From Parazoarcus communis (GTDB taxonomy: Bacteria; Pseudomonadota; Gammaproteobacteria; Burkholderiales; Rhodocyclaceae), in assembly GCF_003111665.1 (NCBI RefSeq), contig NZ_CP022188.1, positions 4,650,001 through 4,714,000 on the forward strand: 64,000 nt of DNA, written 5' to 3'. Each line of letters opens with the position of its first letter. Within the stretch, counting starts at the first letter, position 1. The notes beneath the pieces are model-generated. The model did no database searches. It saw nothing but the letters and a program-made list of their open reading frames with translations, and had not been told where the DNA came from. Positions 55,651-63,870 of this stretch are shown here, piece by piece. A program made the position numbers and the translations under genes.

Positions 55651-57042
55651 GTGTTCAACAAACTGATGAGTTCGGCAGGTGATGAGCAGGGCGTCGCCAT
55701 CGACCCCGCACGCCTGTGTCCGGGTCTGTTTGTCCGCCTCGACCTGGGCTGGATGGCGCACGACTTCATGTTCAACCAGTTCCGGATCACCTCCGCGACG
55801 CAGGTGCGCGAACTGCAGGCACTGGGGCTGACCACCATTACGTATTACCCGGCGCGAAGCACGGCGCGGCCACTGGATCTTGAGGGCGGTGTGCCGTCCG
55901 GGGCGGCGGACGCAGGCGCGGGGGCGGCGGGGGAAGGCATTTCTCACGCGGAGGGCGCGGAGAACTCGGAGGAAGGCGCGGGGGCTGGGGAGGTTCTGTC
56001 TCCCGTGGAGGATGGCTCGGGAGAGGCGGAAGACCCGGCTGCGCCGCGCGTGAGTGAGAAGGAGGTGCAGGCGCAGCGACTGGCGGCTCGGCGGGCGGAG
56101 ATTGCGCAGTGCGAGCGGCGCTATGCGGCGGCTGCGGCGGGGGTGAAGTCGGTGATGCGGGACGTCTTCCCGGCCGGCGACAAGGCGGTGAGCACCGCGC
56201 GCAAGCTGGTGGGCGATACGGTGGATGGGCTCGCCGAGGCGGGCGAGATCGTGATCCACCTGATGAACGAGAAGCTGGCCGACGAAACTGCGTATTTCCA
56301 TGTGCTCAACGTGATGGTGCTGTCCATCCTGCTGGGGCGCGAGCTCAAGCTGCCGCCGGAAATTCTGCGGGTGCTCGGCGAGGCGGCGCTGTTTCACGAC
56401 ATCGGCAAGCTGAAGGTGCCCGAAACCGTGCTGCGCAATGACAAGCGCAACCGCCACGAAGAAGACTTTTTCCGCCTGCACACCACTTATGGACGCGAGA
56501 TTGCGCGCGAACTCGGCGGCCTCGCCGCTGCGGCCTGCGACGTGATCGAGCATCACCACGAACGGATGGACGGCAAAGGCTACCCCAAGGGGCTGAGCGG
56601 GCAGCACGTGCCGCTGCTGGCGCGACTGGTGGGCATCACCAACCATTACGACAACCTGTGCAATCCGCTGAGCCTCGATGCGGCCATGACGCCAGCCGAG
56701 GCGCTGACCCACATGTTCCGCAACGAGAGCGAAGCCTGGGACAAGGCCATGCTGCAGGCTTTCATCCGCCTGCTCGGGGTGTATCCGCCGGGGTCGCTGG
56801 TGCAGCTGTCGAACGGAAACATTGCGCTGGTGGTGGCTGTGAACCACGCCGACCTGCTGCGCCCCTCAGTGATGGTGTTCGACCCCTCGACACCGCGCGA
56901 GGACGCGCTGGTGGTGGACCTGATCGAACATGCGGATGTGGAGATCGACGTGGTGCTCAACCCGCGCGAGCTCGATCGCGCCGCACTCGCCTATCTGTCA
57001 CCACGGCGCAAGATGAGTTACTACCACAGCAAACGCACGTAG
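55651..57042 (+). CDS. HD-GYP c-di-GMP phosphodiesterase with DUF3391
   Basis: A 463-residue protein with an N-terminal DUF3391-type region (PARLCPGLFVRLDLGWMAHD, FRITSATQVRELQALGL), a low-complexity Gly/Ala/Glu linker (about 85-145), and an HD-GYP domain: HDIGKLKVPETVL and HHERMDGKGYPKG, catalytic residues intact. I choose GTG at 55651 because AAGGAG is eight bases upstream; a longer frame to 55468 lacks family sequence and overlaps the divergent kinase gene. Predicted to lower c-di-GMP next to an exopolysaccharide locus. Confidence 0.9.
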   Translation: MFNKLMSSAGDEQGVAIDPARLCPGLFVRLDLGWMAHDFMFNQFRITSATQVRELQALGLTTITYYPARSTARPLDLEGGVPSGAADAGAGAAGEGISHAEGAENSEEGAGAGEVLSPVEDGSGEAEDPAAPRVSEKEVQAQRLAARRAEIAQCERRYAAAAAGVKSVMRDVFPAGDKAVSTARKLVGDTVDGLAEAGEIVIHLMNEKLADETAYFHVLNVMVLSILLGRELKLPPEILRVLGEAALFHDIGKLKVPETVLRNDKRNRHEEDFFRLHTTYGREIARELGGLAAAACDVIEHHHERMDGKGYPKGLSGQHVPLLARLVGITNHYDNLCNPLSLDAAMTPAEALTHMFRNESEAWDKAMLQAFIRLLGVYPPGSLVQLSNGNIALVVAVNHADLLRPSVMVFDPSTPREDALVVDLIEHADVEIDVVLNPRELDRAALAYLSPRRKMSYYHSKRT

Positions 57043-57072
57043 CAGGCGCCCGCCGGGCAGCGAGGCCTGGCG

Positions 57073-57783
57073 CTACCTGGCGGGGTCGCCGTTGCGCAGG
57101 CAGGCGGCGATGGCAGTGGCAATGCCGTCGGCCATGCGCGCCTGTCGCACGGGGTCGCGCAACAGCAGTTCTTCATCCCGATGCTTGATCACGCCCGCCT
57201 CGAACAGCAGCGCGGGCATGGTGGCGTGGCGCAGGACGGCGAGACCATCGTAGTAATGCACCGCATGCGTGGCATCGGCGTAGGGGCGACGACGCGCGTT
57301 CTTGTGCGTGGGGACGAAACCCAGCCGCTGCAGCCGCGCCCCTGCCACGCGCGCGCACAGCAGGCTGCGCGGCAGGTCGGGATTCTCGCGCGAGACGAAC
57401 AGCGAGTGACCGGCGAATTCGTCGTTGAAGTCGAGCGCCAGATCGTTCCACGTCCACGGCCGCAGCTCGTGCGCGGACACCGAATCGTGATGGATGGAGA
57501 TGAACAGCTCGGCACCTTCGGCCGCAGCCTGCGCAGGCCGGGCACGCAGGCTGGGGATCTCGCCGTCTGCATTGATGACCCGCACCGTCAGCCCGCGCTC
57601 GCGCAGCGCGCTCACCAGCTGCCAGGCCAGATCGCGATTGAACTCGAACTCGCTGCGCCCCCGCGCACTGGTCGCCCCGCTCGCCGCGAGCGTGTGGCCG
57701 ATATCGACCGCAACGGTCTGCGCCTGCGCCCCTGCCATGAACAGCGCAAAGATCAGACCGGCACGGAAAGACGTCTGGAGCAA
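57073..57783 (-). CDS. N-acetylmuramoyl-L-alanine amidase (single-domain, exported)
   Basis: Zinc amidase that cuts the peptide from peptidoglycan glycan strands. About 236 residues: a signal peptide (FRAGLIFALFMAGAQA), then an Amidase_3 fold with VAVDIGHT (His ligand), EFEFNRDL (Glu), FISIHHDSV (His) and the late Glu in LLFEAGVIKHRDEE. The start is unusual: the only start before the signal peptide with a ribosome-binding site (GAGG) is TTG at 57783; the frame itself is open to 57930. Unlike AmiC it has no AMIN domain. The palindrome at 57928-57983 is nearby. Confidence 0.8.
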   Translation of the reverse strand: MLQTSFRAGLIFALFMAGAQAQTVAVDIGHTLAASGATSARGRSEFEFNRDLAWQLVSALRERGLTVRVINADGEIPSLRARPAQAAAEGAELFISIHHDSVSAHELRPWTWNDLALDFNDEFAGHSLFVSRENPDLPRSLLCARVAGARLQRLGFVPTHKNARRRPYADATHAVHYYDGLAVLRHATMPALLFEAGVIKHRDEELLLRDPVRQARMADGIATAIAACLRNGDPAR

Positions 57784-57927
57784 AATGAAAACCTCGGTAC
57801 GTGAAAGGCCGCAGTGTGTAACGCCAGCATCGTATACGCCATCCACGATAATCCTTATGCGCAGCCGCCGCGAAGCCCGCACCAATTGTTGCGACGCAGC
57901 GCCCAACGCGGTAAAAAAGCAATCAAA

Positions 57928-57983
57928 CAATCAAAGGGGTCAGAGTCGTTTGAAATTTCAAACGACTCTGACCCCTTTGATTG
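57928..57983. repeat. Perfect 56-bp palindrome (REP-like element)
   Basis: Two 28-base arms with no spacer (centre between 57955 and 57956) and no mismatch. The arms contain AAAGGGGTCAGAGTCG, a string I associate with dispersed repeats of betaproteobacteria linked to REP-type elements; that link is recollection, not a search. It lies 22 bp before the amidohydrolase start at 58006 and upstream of the amidase gene, so it may act as a hairpin in either transcript. Confidence 0.85.
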
Positions 57984-58005
57984 CAAACCGATATGGAGCC
58001 CTGCC

Positions 58006-59379
58006 ATGAGCCGTAGCCTGCTGATTCGAAACGCCCTCCTCCTTGCCACCATGGACGATCAGCGTCGCGAGATCGGGAATGGCTGGGTGCTGATTCGTGG
58101 CAACCGGATCGAGGCGCTGGGCGAAGCCGCGGACGCGCCCGACACCGCGGACGAGATCATCGACGCCAGCGGTTGCGTGGTGACGCCGGGCCTGGTGAAC
58201 ACGCACCATCACATGTACCAGACCCTGACCCGTGCAGTGCCCGGTGCGCAGGATTGCGAACTATTCGGCTGGCTCAAGCGCCTGTACCCGATCTGGGCGA
58301 GGCTCACCCCGGCGATGATCCGGGTATCGACGCAGACGGCGATGACCGAGCTGATCATGTCCGGGTGCACGACCGCGTCGGACCACCTCTACATCTATCC
58401 GAACGGTTGCACGCTGGACGACTCGATCGAGGCCGCTGCGGAGATCGGCATGCGCTTTCATGCGTGCCGGGGTTCGATGAGTGTGGGTGAATCCAAGGGC
58501 GGCCTGCCGCCCGACCGCGTGGTGGAGCACGAATCCGCCATCCTGAAGGACTCCCAGCGTCTGATCGAAGCGTGGCACGACCCCGCAGACGGGGCCATGC
58601 TCAAGATCGCGCTGGCGCCATGTTCGCCGTTTTCGGTGTCGCAGGATCTGATGCGCGAATCCGCGGTCATGGCCCGCCACTACGGTGTTGGCCTGCACAC
58701 CCACTTGGCCGAGACCGTGGGCGACGTGGCCTACAGCCGCGAGCGATTCGGCCGCACCCCCGCACAGTACGCCGAAGACCTGGGCTGGACCGGCGAAGGC
58801 GTGTGGCATGCGCACTGTGTGTGCCTGGACGACCACGGCATCGACCTCTTCGCCCGCACCCGCACCGGGGTGGCGCACTGCCCCTCGTCCAACATGCGCC
58901 TGGGCTCCGGCATCGCTCCCATCCGCAAGATGATCGACGCCGGCGTGCCCGTGGGCCTGGGGGTGGATGGCTCGGCCTCGAACGACGCTGGCCATCTGCT
59001 GCTGGAAGCACGCATGGCGATGCTGCTGGCCAGGGTGCGCGACACCGGCGACGGCAGCGGCGACCCCGCCGCACTGAGCGCGCGCCAGGCGCTGGAGGTT
59101 GCCACCCGCGGCGGTGCTGCAGCCCTCGGACGCCGAGACATCGGCCACCTCGCCCCCGGCATGTGTGCCGACCTCGCGATCTTCGACGTCGGCGGCATCG
59201 CCCACGCCGGCGCCCTGCACGACCCGCTTGCCGCCCTGCTTTTCGCCGCGCCTGCCGGCGTCCGGCACAGCATCATCAACGGCCGCCAGGTCGTGCGCGA
59301 CGGCGAATTGCTGACCGTCGATACTCAGCGCCTGACCGAAATGCACAACCGCATGGCCCGGGTGCTGCTCGAAGGCTAG
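58006..59379 (+). CDS. 8-oxoguanine deaminase / hydroxytriazine hydrolase-like amidohydrolase
   Basis: Cytosolic metal-dependent deaminase of 457 residues. It shows VTPGLVNTHHHMYQTLTRAV (HxH-type metal ligands), HTHLAETVGDVAYS, HAHCVCLDDHGIDL and the catalytic Asp in GVDGSASNDAGHL. The N-terminal LLIRNALLLATMDDQRREIG and WVLIRGNRIEALG are typical of 8-oxoguanine deaminases and of AtzB-like enzymes; the sequence alone does not decide the substrate. Start at 58006 with GGAG eight bases upstream, just after the palindrome. Confidence 0.82.
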   Translation: MSRSLLIRNALLLATMDDQRREIGNGWVLIRGNRIEALGEAADAPDTADEIIDASGCVVTPGLVNTHHHMYQTLTRAVPGAQDCELFGWLKRLYPIWARLTPAMIRVSTQTAMTELIMSGCTTASDHLYIYPNGCTLDDSIEAAAEIGMRFHACRGSMSVGESKGGLPPDRVVEHESAILKDSQRLIEAWHDPADGAMLKIALAPCSPFSVSQDLMRESAVMARHYGVGLHTHLAETVGDVAYSRERFGRTPAQYAEDLGWTGEGVWHAHCVCLDDHGIDLFARTRTGVAHCPSSNMRLGSGIAPIRKMIDAGVPVGLGVDGSASNDAGHLLLEARMAMLLARVRDTGDGSGDPAALSARQALEVATRGGAAALGRRDIGHLAPGMCADLAIFDVGGIAHAGALHDPLAALLFAAPAGVRHSIINGRQVVRDGELLTVDTQRLTEMHNRMARVLLEG

Positions 59380-59513
59380 GCGGGCCGACCGACGCCACGC
59401 CGAGATCGATAGCCCCTGCAGGCATATAAACTAAACTTTTTATTCTTTTGAAGTCTTTCCGCAGTGCGGTAATTTAGCGCGATCAGAAATCCGTCGCGCA
59501 GAAGAACCGCACC

Positions 59514-61319
59514 ATGCAGGTCCCCGAGACTTACCACGCCCTGATTGTCGGCCTCGTGCTGATCGCCCTGTTTGCCTGCTTCGCGCGCGAGTGGCTCAAG
59601 CCCGACGTGGCGGTGATGGGCGCGGTGGCCTTGCTGATGGCGATCGGGCTGCTCGACCCCAAGCAGGTACTCGGCGTGTTCAGCAACAGCGCCCCGATCA
59701 CGATTGCCTGCCTGTTCATCATCAGCGGTGCGCTGAGCAAGACCGGCTGCGTGGACCGCATGGGTGAGTGGATCGGCTCGATGGCGGGAAACAGCGAGCG
59801 CCGTCTGCTGCTGGCGATGATCGCAGTGGGGCTGTTCGTGTCGCCCTTCATCAACAACACGCCGGTGGTGATGGTGATGATTCCGGCGGTGATCGCAATG
59901 GGCAGCCGTTACGGTGTGGCGCCATCCCGCCTGCTGATTCCGCTCTCGTACGCAACGATTCTGGGCGGCATGATCACCATGGTGGGCACCTCGACCAACA
60001 TCCTGGTCGACGGTGTGGCGCGCAGCCACGGGCTGGCGCCCTTCCGCATGTTCGAGATCAGCCCGGCGGCAATCATGCTGGCGCTGCTCGGCTGTGCCTT
60101 CATGCTGTGGTTCGCCCCGCGCCTGCTGCCGGTTCGCGAAACCCTGACGCAGCAGTTTACCGGCAGCGGCGACCGCCTGTTCATGACCGAACTCTTCGTA
60201 CCCGAAGGCTCGCGCCTGGCCGGACGTACGCTCAAGGATGCGCGCCTGTCGAACGGCGTGATCAAGGTGCTAAACCTGTTTCGCGGCGACGAAGAGATCT
60301 CGTCGCCCTCGCCCGACACCACGCTGATGGTGGGCGACCGCGTCGTGGTTCACAGCCGCAGCAGCGCGATGATGGACCTGCGCAGCAGCACCGACCTGAT
60401 CGGCCTGCAGGCACAGGGCGCCGACCCGCACGACCTCGAGACCCTGCGCCGGCGCGGGGTGGTGATGGTGGAGGCGATCGTGGGCCAGACCTCGCGCTAT
60501 GTGCTGCGCCCGATTCGCGACCTCGACCTGGCCGCACGCTACGGCATTCACCTGATCGCCGTGCATCGCAAGAACGCCTCGATTGCCGACATTGGCGACG
60601 ACTTCCAGCTGCAGTTCGGCGACGTGCTGCTGGTGGAAGGCACGCCGGCCCAGATCAAGCGCTTCTGCGAGAACGGCGACCTGTTCGCGATTACCGACGG
60701 CAAGGCGCCGGTCAACAACCACCGCAAGGCGCCGATCGCGCTCGCCACCATCGTCGGCGTGATGGCGCTTGCCGCCTTCAACGTGATGCCGATCGAAGGC
60801 CTGGCCATCATCGGTGCGGTGATCGTGGTGGCCACCGGCTGTCTGCGCGCGGACGAGGCCTACAAGTCGATCGAATGGCCGATTCTTGTGCTGATCTTCG
60901 GCATGCTGGCGATGAGCATTGCCATGCGCGATTCCGGGCTGGACAAGCTGCTCGCCGGCGGCCTGGTCAATATCGGCGGCGACCTGCCGCCGTGGATGAT
61001 GCTGTCGCTGGTGATCCTGATCACCTCGATCGCGACCGAGTTCATCAGCAACAACGCGGTGGCGGTGCTGTTTACACCAATCGTGATCGGCATCGCGGAG
61101 CATATCGGCGTCGATCCGCGGCCCTTCGTGGTGGGCGTGATGTTTGCAGCCAGCGCGAGCTTTGCCACCCCCATCGGCTACCAGACCAACACCCTCGTGT
61201 ATAACGCCGGCAACTATCGCTTCACCGACTTCGCCCGGCTCGGGGTGCCGCTCAACCTCATCGTGTGGATCAGTGCAACGGTGCTGATTCCGATCTTCTG
61301 GCCGCTGGCACGGGTCTGA
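59514..61319 (+). CDS. SLC13/DASS-family permease with TrkA-C domains
   Basis: Membrane protein of 601 residues, probably an anion (dicarboxylate or sulfate) symporter. Two groups of hydrophobic helices flank a soluble central part with two RCK_C (TrkA-C) modules: GSRLAGRTLKDARLSN with VGDRVVVHSR, then YVLRPIRDLDLAARYGIHLI with FGDVLLVEG. Family loops MVGTSTNILVDG and NAVAVLFTPIVIGI plus FATPIGYQTNTLVY carry the SNT-type motifs. The substrate cannot be read from the sequence. Confidence 0.85.
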   Translation: MQVPETYHALIVGLVLIALFACFAREWLKPDVAVMGAVALLMAIGLLDPKQVLGVFSNSAPITIACLFIISGALSKTGCVDRMGEWIGSMAGNSERRLLLAMIAVGLFVSPFINNTPVVMVMIPAVIAMGSRYGVAPSRLLIPLSYATILGGMITMVGTSTNILVDGVARSHGLAPFRMFEISPAAIMLALLGCAFMLWFAPRLLPVRETLTQQFTGSGDRLFMTELFVPEGSRLAGRTLKDARLSNGVIKVLNLFRGDEEISSPSPDTTLMVGDRVVVHSRSSAMMDLRSSTDLIGLQAQGADPHDLETLRRRGVVMVEAIVGQTSRYVLRPIRDLDLAARYGIHLIAVHRKNASIADIGDDFQLQFGDVLLVEGTPAQIKRFCENGDLFAITDGKAPVNNHRKAPIALATIVGVMALAAFNVMPIEGLAIIGAVIVVATGCLRADEAYKSIEWPILVLIFGMLAMSIAMRDSGLDKLLAGGLVNIGGDLPPWMMLSLVILITSIATEFISNNAVAVLFTPIVIGIAEHIGVDPRPFVVGVMFAASASFATPIGYQTNTLVYNAGNYRFTDFARLGVPLNLIVWISATVLIPIFWPLARV

Positions 61320-61347
61320 ACCAGCGCTTCCCGACACCCTGACATAC

Positions 61348-61376
61348 GGCAGGGGCACCCTTCCCGTGCCCGTGCC
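61348..61376 (+). terminator. Possible terminator stem-loop after the permease gene
   Basis: GGCAGGGGCAC (61348-61358) pairs with GTGCCCGTGCC (61366-61376) at ten of eleven positions around a 7-base loop. It begins about 30 bp after the stop, but no U-tract follows. Confidence 0.45.
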
Positions 61377-61569
61377 GCCGTGTGCCTTACACTTCGCCCG
61401 CATCCCGCCCTGCGCGGGGGCCTGCGCCGCAGCCGCGCTCCGCTCCCGCCGCGGAACCGTATCACCTCTGATACACATCCGGTTTCAAAGCCGCGTTCGC
61501 CGCTCGTACGGGCCTCAGGCCGCGTTTGAATGCCGTGGGAATGCAAATCACGGCCCCGCGCCCCCTGAG

Positions 61570-61589
61570 TCTGTAACAGACCTGTACAG
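61570..61589 (+). promoter_or_regulatory. Tandem palindromes upstream of a sigma-54 promoter
   Basis: TCTGTAACAGA (61570-61580, arms TCTGT/ACAGA) is followed at once by CTGTACAG (61582-61589). The pair lies 77-96 bp before the -24 GG, a usual distance for an enhancer-binding protein. The sequence differs from the TGTCGG-N7-TACA element of the PEP-CTERM genes. Confidence 0.5.
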
Positions 61590-61664
61590 ATCGCACCTCT
61601 CCACACCACGCCGCTCATCGGCGTTTTCATGAAAACTCCATATACCTCAGCCACTTGACGAGCA

Positions 61665-61680
61665 TGGCACGAGAGCTGCT
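61665..61680 (+). promoter_or_regulatory. Sigma-54 promoter of the Gly-rich operon
   Basis: TGGCACGAGAGCTGCT: a perfect -24 block TGGCACG, ten bases between GG (61666-61667) and GC (61678-61679), and CTGC at -12 where TTGC is the consensus. It lies about 60 bp before the start at 61741. Confidence 0.8.
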
Positions 61681-61740
61681 GTTGATGAACCCGAGGTGGG
61701 ACCTCTTGCCCCGCCCTCAAACGGTTCAGAGGAGGAAATC

Positions 61741-63411
61741 ATGAAACTCAGTCTGCTCTCAGGTGCAATCGCACTGGCGTTCGGATTTGCCACGCAGGCC
61801 ATGGCCAATCCGACCAACACGGTCGCTGAAGCAACAGACTCAAATTCGCAGACGGCTACGGCAACGTCGACACAAGGCGGCACCGGCCCACAAGCGAACG
61901 AGTATGCAACGGCGAAATGGGACAGCAGCACGTTCACGGACAGCAGTAACAACTCCGATAACAGCAACAACTCGGACAACAGCAATAACTCCGACAACAG
62001 CGATAACGCCAACAACAGCACCAATGGCATGGCGATGGCCAAGGACTACGGCAATGCGGCCGCGGTCAATGGCGCGACAGCCTCTTCGGCGATGACCGAC
62101 TCGTTCAATACGACGAAGGCAATCGCGATGACCAGGCTCGACGGCATGGTCACCAAGATCCAGGTTCATGGCTTGGGCAACCACGCAATGAACATGGGTA
62201 GCGTCAATGGCGGCGACGGCGGCAAGGCATACGGCGGCGACGGTGGCAGCGCGACCGGCGGCAATGCCAAGGGTGCCAACGGTGCCGATGGCGGCAAGGC
62301 CTACGGTGGCAATGGCGGTGATGGCGCCTCTGGCGGCAGTGCAACGGCGGGCAACGCCGACACCGGCTACGTGAAAGGCGGCAGCGGTGGCAACGGCGGC
62401 CTGGCGAAGAACGCCACGGGCGGCGACGGCGGCGAAGCCTCGGCAACGACCGGCAACGCACGCGCAAACGACTCCGCGACGGGTGGCAACGCCATGGGCA
62501 AGGTCGGTGGCGCGATGGCATCCGGTGGCAAGGCCTACTCGACCGACAGCGCCTCTTCGGGCAGCGCATCGGGTAGCGGCGGCAACGGCATGGCATCCGA
62601 CAAGGGCTATGCAGGCGGCGCAATGGCCAGCAGCAAGGCCGGCGGCAGCGGCGCCGATTCGGGCTCTGCTGATGCAGGAAGCTCCTGGGCCAAGGCTGCC
62701 GATGGCACTGCGCGGACACGTGGCGAGGGCAACGACCCGGCTGACGTAGCCAACCGTGCCACCTCGACCAGCGGTGCTGGCGGCACGACCGGCGCAGCGA
62801 CCTCGACCGGCGGTACGTCCGGCGCGTCGACCGCGAGCGGCGGTACCACCACGCAAACCGCAACGGCCACGGCTGGTGCAGGTACGGCGACCGGTGGCGC
62901 AGCCACGTCCGGCGGCGCAACGGCCACGGCTGGCGCAGCAACCGCGACGGCCGGCACCAACACCTCGACCGGCGGTGCTGCAAGCTCGAGCGCCACGGCG
63001 ACCTCGGGTAACAGTTCGGCCAACGGTGGCGCAGGCGGAATGGCCTCCAACACCGGCGGTGCTGGCGGTGACGGCGGTGCAGCCACCAGTGGCAGCGCGA
63101 ATGGCGGTGCAGCAACCGGTGGTGCTGGCGGTGCTGGCGGCTCCGGCCAGGGCGGTAGCGGTGGTGCTGGCGGTGCTGGCGGCACGGTGACCGCAGGTGC
63201 GGCAACCGGTGGTGCTGGCCAGGGCGGTAACGGCGGCGCTGGCGGTGCTGGCGGTGCTGTGACGGTGGATGCGGGACACTTCAACATGTCCAACGCCATC
63301 AGCGGCAGCTTCACCAATGGTGCTGGCATCATCCTCAATTCCCAGAACACCGGGATTGGTTCGCTGGTGCAGCAGAGTGCCAACGTCCAGGCCAACCTGA
63401 CCCTCAGGTAA
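61741..63411 (+). CDS. Secreted Gly/Ala/Ser-rich low-complexity protein
   Basis: A 556-residue secreted protein with a strong ribosome-binding site (GAGGAGG, spacing 7) and a signal peptide (MKLSLLSGAIALAFGFATQA, cleaved near AMA). It has an Asn/Ser/Asp tract (about 68-95), then some 400 residues of GGxGG, GGN and GGA runs reminiscent of PGRS or silk-like proteins. The C-terminus is not low-complexity: FNMSNAISGSFTNGAGIILN then SQNTGIGSLVQQSANVQANL. No enzymatic domain. The C-terminal motif resembles that of the next gene. Probably a matrix, adhesin or fibre component; that is inference. Confidence 0.85.
   Translation: MKLSLLSGAIALAFGFATQAMANPTNTVAEATDSNSQTATATSTQGGTGPQANEYATAKWDSSTFTDSSNNSDNSNNSDNSNNSDNSDNANNSTNGMAMAKDYGNAAAVNGATASSAMTDSFNTTKAIAMTRLDGMVTKIQVHGLGNHAMNMGSVNGGDGGKAYGGDGGSATGGNAKGANGADGGKAYGGNGGDGASGGSATAGNADTGYVKGGSGGNGGLAKNATGGDGGEASATTGNARANDSATGGNAMGKVGGAMASGGKAYSTDSASSGSASGSGGNGMASDKGYAGGAMASSKAGGSGADSGSADAGSSWAKAADGTARTRGEGNDPADVANRATSTSGAGGTTGAATSTGGTSGASTASGGTTTQTATATAGAGTATGGAATSGGATATAGAATATAGTNTSTGGAASSSATATSGNSSANGGAGGMASNTGGAGGDGGAATSGSANGGAATGGAGGAGGSGQGGSGGAGGAGGTVTAGAATGGAGQGGNGGAGGAGGAVTVDAGHFNMSNAISGSFTNGAGIILNSQNTGIGSLVQQSANVQANLTLR
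61940..62021 (+). repeat. Short tandem repeat coding for Asn/Ser/Asp
   Basis: About five imperfect copies of a 15-base unit of the type AACAGCAACAACTCCGAC encode the SNNSDN tract. Such repeats can slip in replication, so the tract length may vary between strains. No stop or frameshift is present in this copy. Confidence 0.7.
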
Positions 63412-63483
63412 GCCTGAAAACGATGCCGGGTGGCTCGTCCAGCACCCGGCATCCATGCACGATTGCGGTATAGGAGGCTGACC

Positions 63484-63858
63484 ATGAGACCCCATCTGTC
63501 CATGATCGCCCTGGGCATTGCACTGGCTGTGACATGCAGCTCGCCTGCCTCGGTGCACGCGGAGGTATTCGTTCCGACCGTCACCGACGAGGCGCGCAAC
63601 GATTCGATCGATCTTGGAAGCGCCCCCCTTGACGAGAGCGTGCTGGACAACCAGCGGGGCGGCTCGGATCTGCATCTGAGCGAGATTCGCGCCGTTGGCA
63701 ACGTCAGCGAGGTGGAATCGCACAACGTCATCACCGGCCACAACATTGTTTCGGACGGTGCGCTTGCAGGCGCATCCGGCATGCCGATGTTCATTCAGAA
63801 CAGCGGTAACGGCGTGCTGATCCAGAATGCAGTCATCCTCAATGTCGAGGTGAAGTAA
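63484..63858 (+). CDS. Small secreted protein with RGG processing-like motif
   Basis: A 124-residue protein with a ribosome-binding site (AGGAGG, seven bases upstream), a signal peptide (MRPHLSMIALGIALAVTCSS, cleaved near VHA) and an acidic stretch ending LDESVLDNQRGG, which looks like the double-glycine leader end of peptides cut by C39 peptidases. The following C-terminal region is rich in Val, Asn, Ile and Gly and ends FIQNSGNGVLIQNAVILNVE, similar in pattern to the end of the upstream Gly-rich protein. It lies 72 bp after that gene, so it is probably in the same operon. Function unknown. Confidence 0.82.
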   Translation: MRPHLSMIALGIALAVTCSSPASVHAEVFVPTVTDEARNDSIDLGSAPLDESVLDNQRGGSDLHLSEIRAVGNVSEVESHNVITGHNIVSDGALAGASGMPMFIQNSGNGVLIQNAVILNVEVK

Positions 63859-63870
63859 AGGAGCATGACG

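Larger units (their letters stand above)
61320..61740 (+). other. Intergenic region upstream of the Gly-rich secreted-protein operon
   Basis: A 421-bp gap without a convincing gene. It holds a stem-loop at 61348-61376, a pair of palindromes at 61570-61589, and a sigma-54 promoter at 61665-61680. Confidence 0.6.

Noticed and set aside
61840..63741. 633-codon minus-strand frame opposite the Gly-rich gene
   Set aside because: Shadow of the GGC/GCC-rich repeats; its Cys/Thr/Gly-rich composition mirrors the sense strand, and the sense gene has a signal peptide and a good ribosome-binding site.
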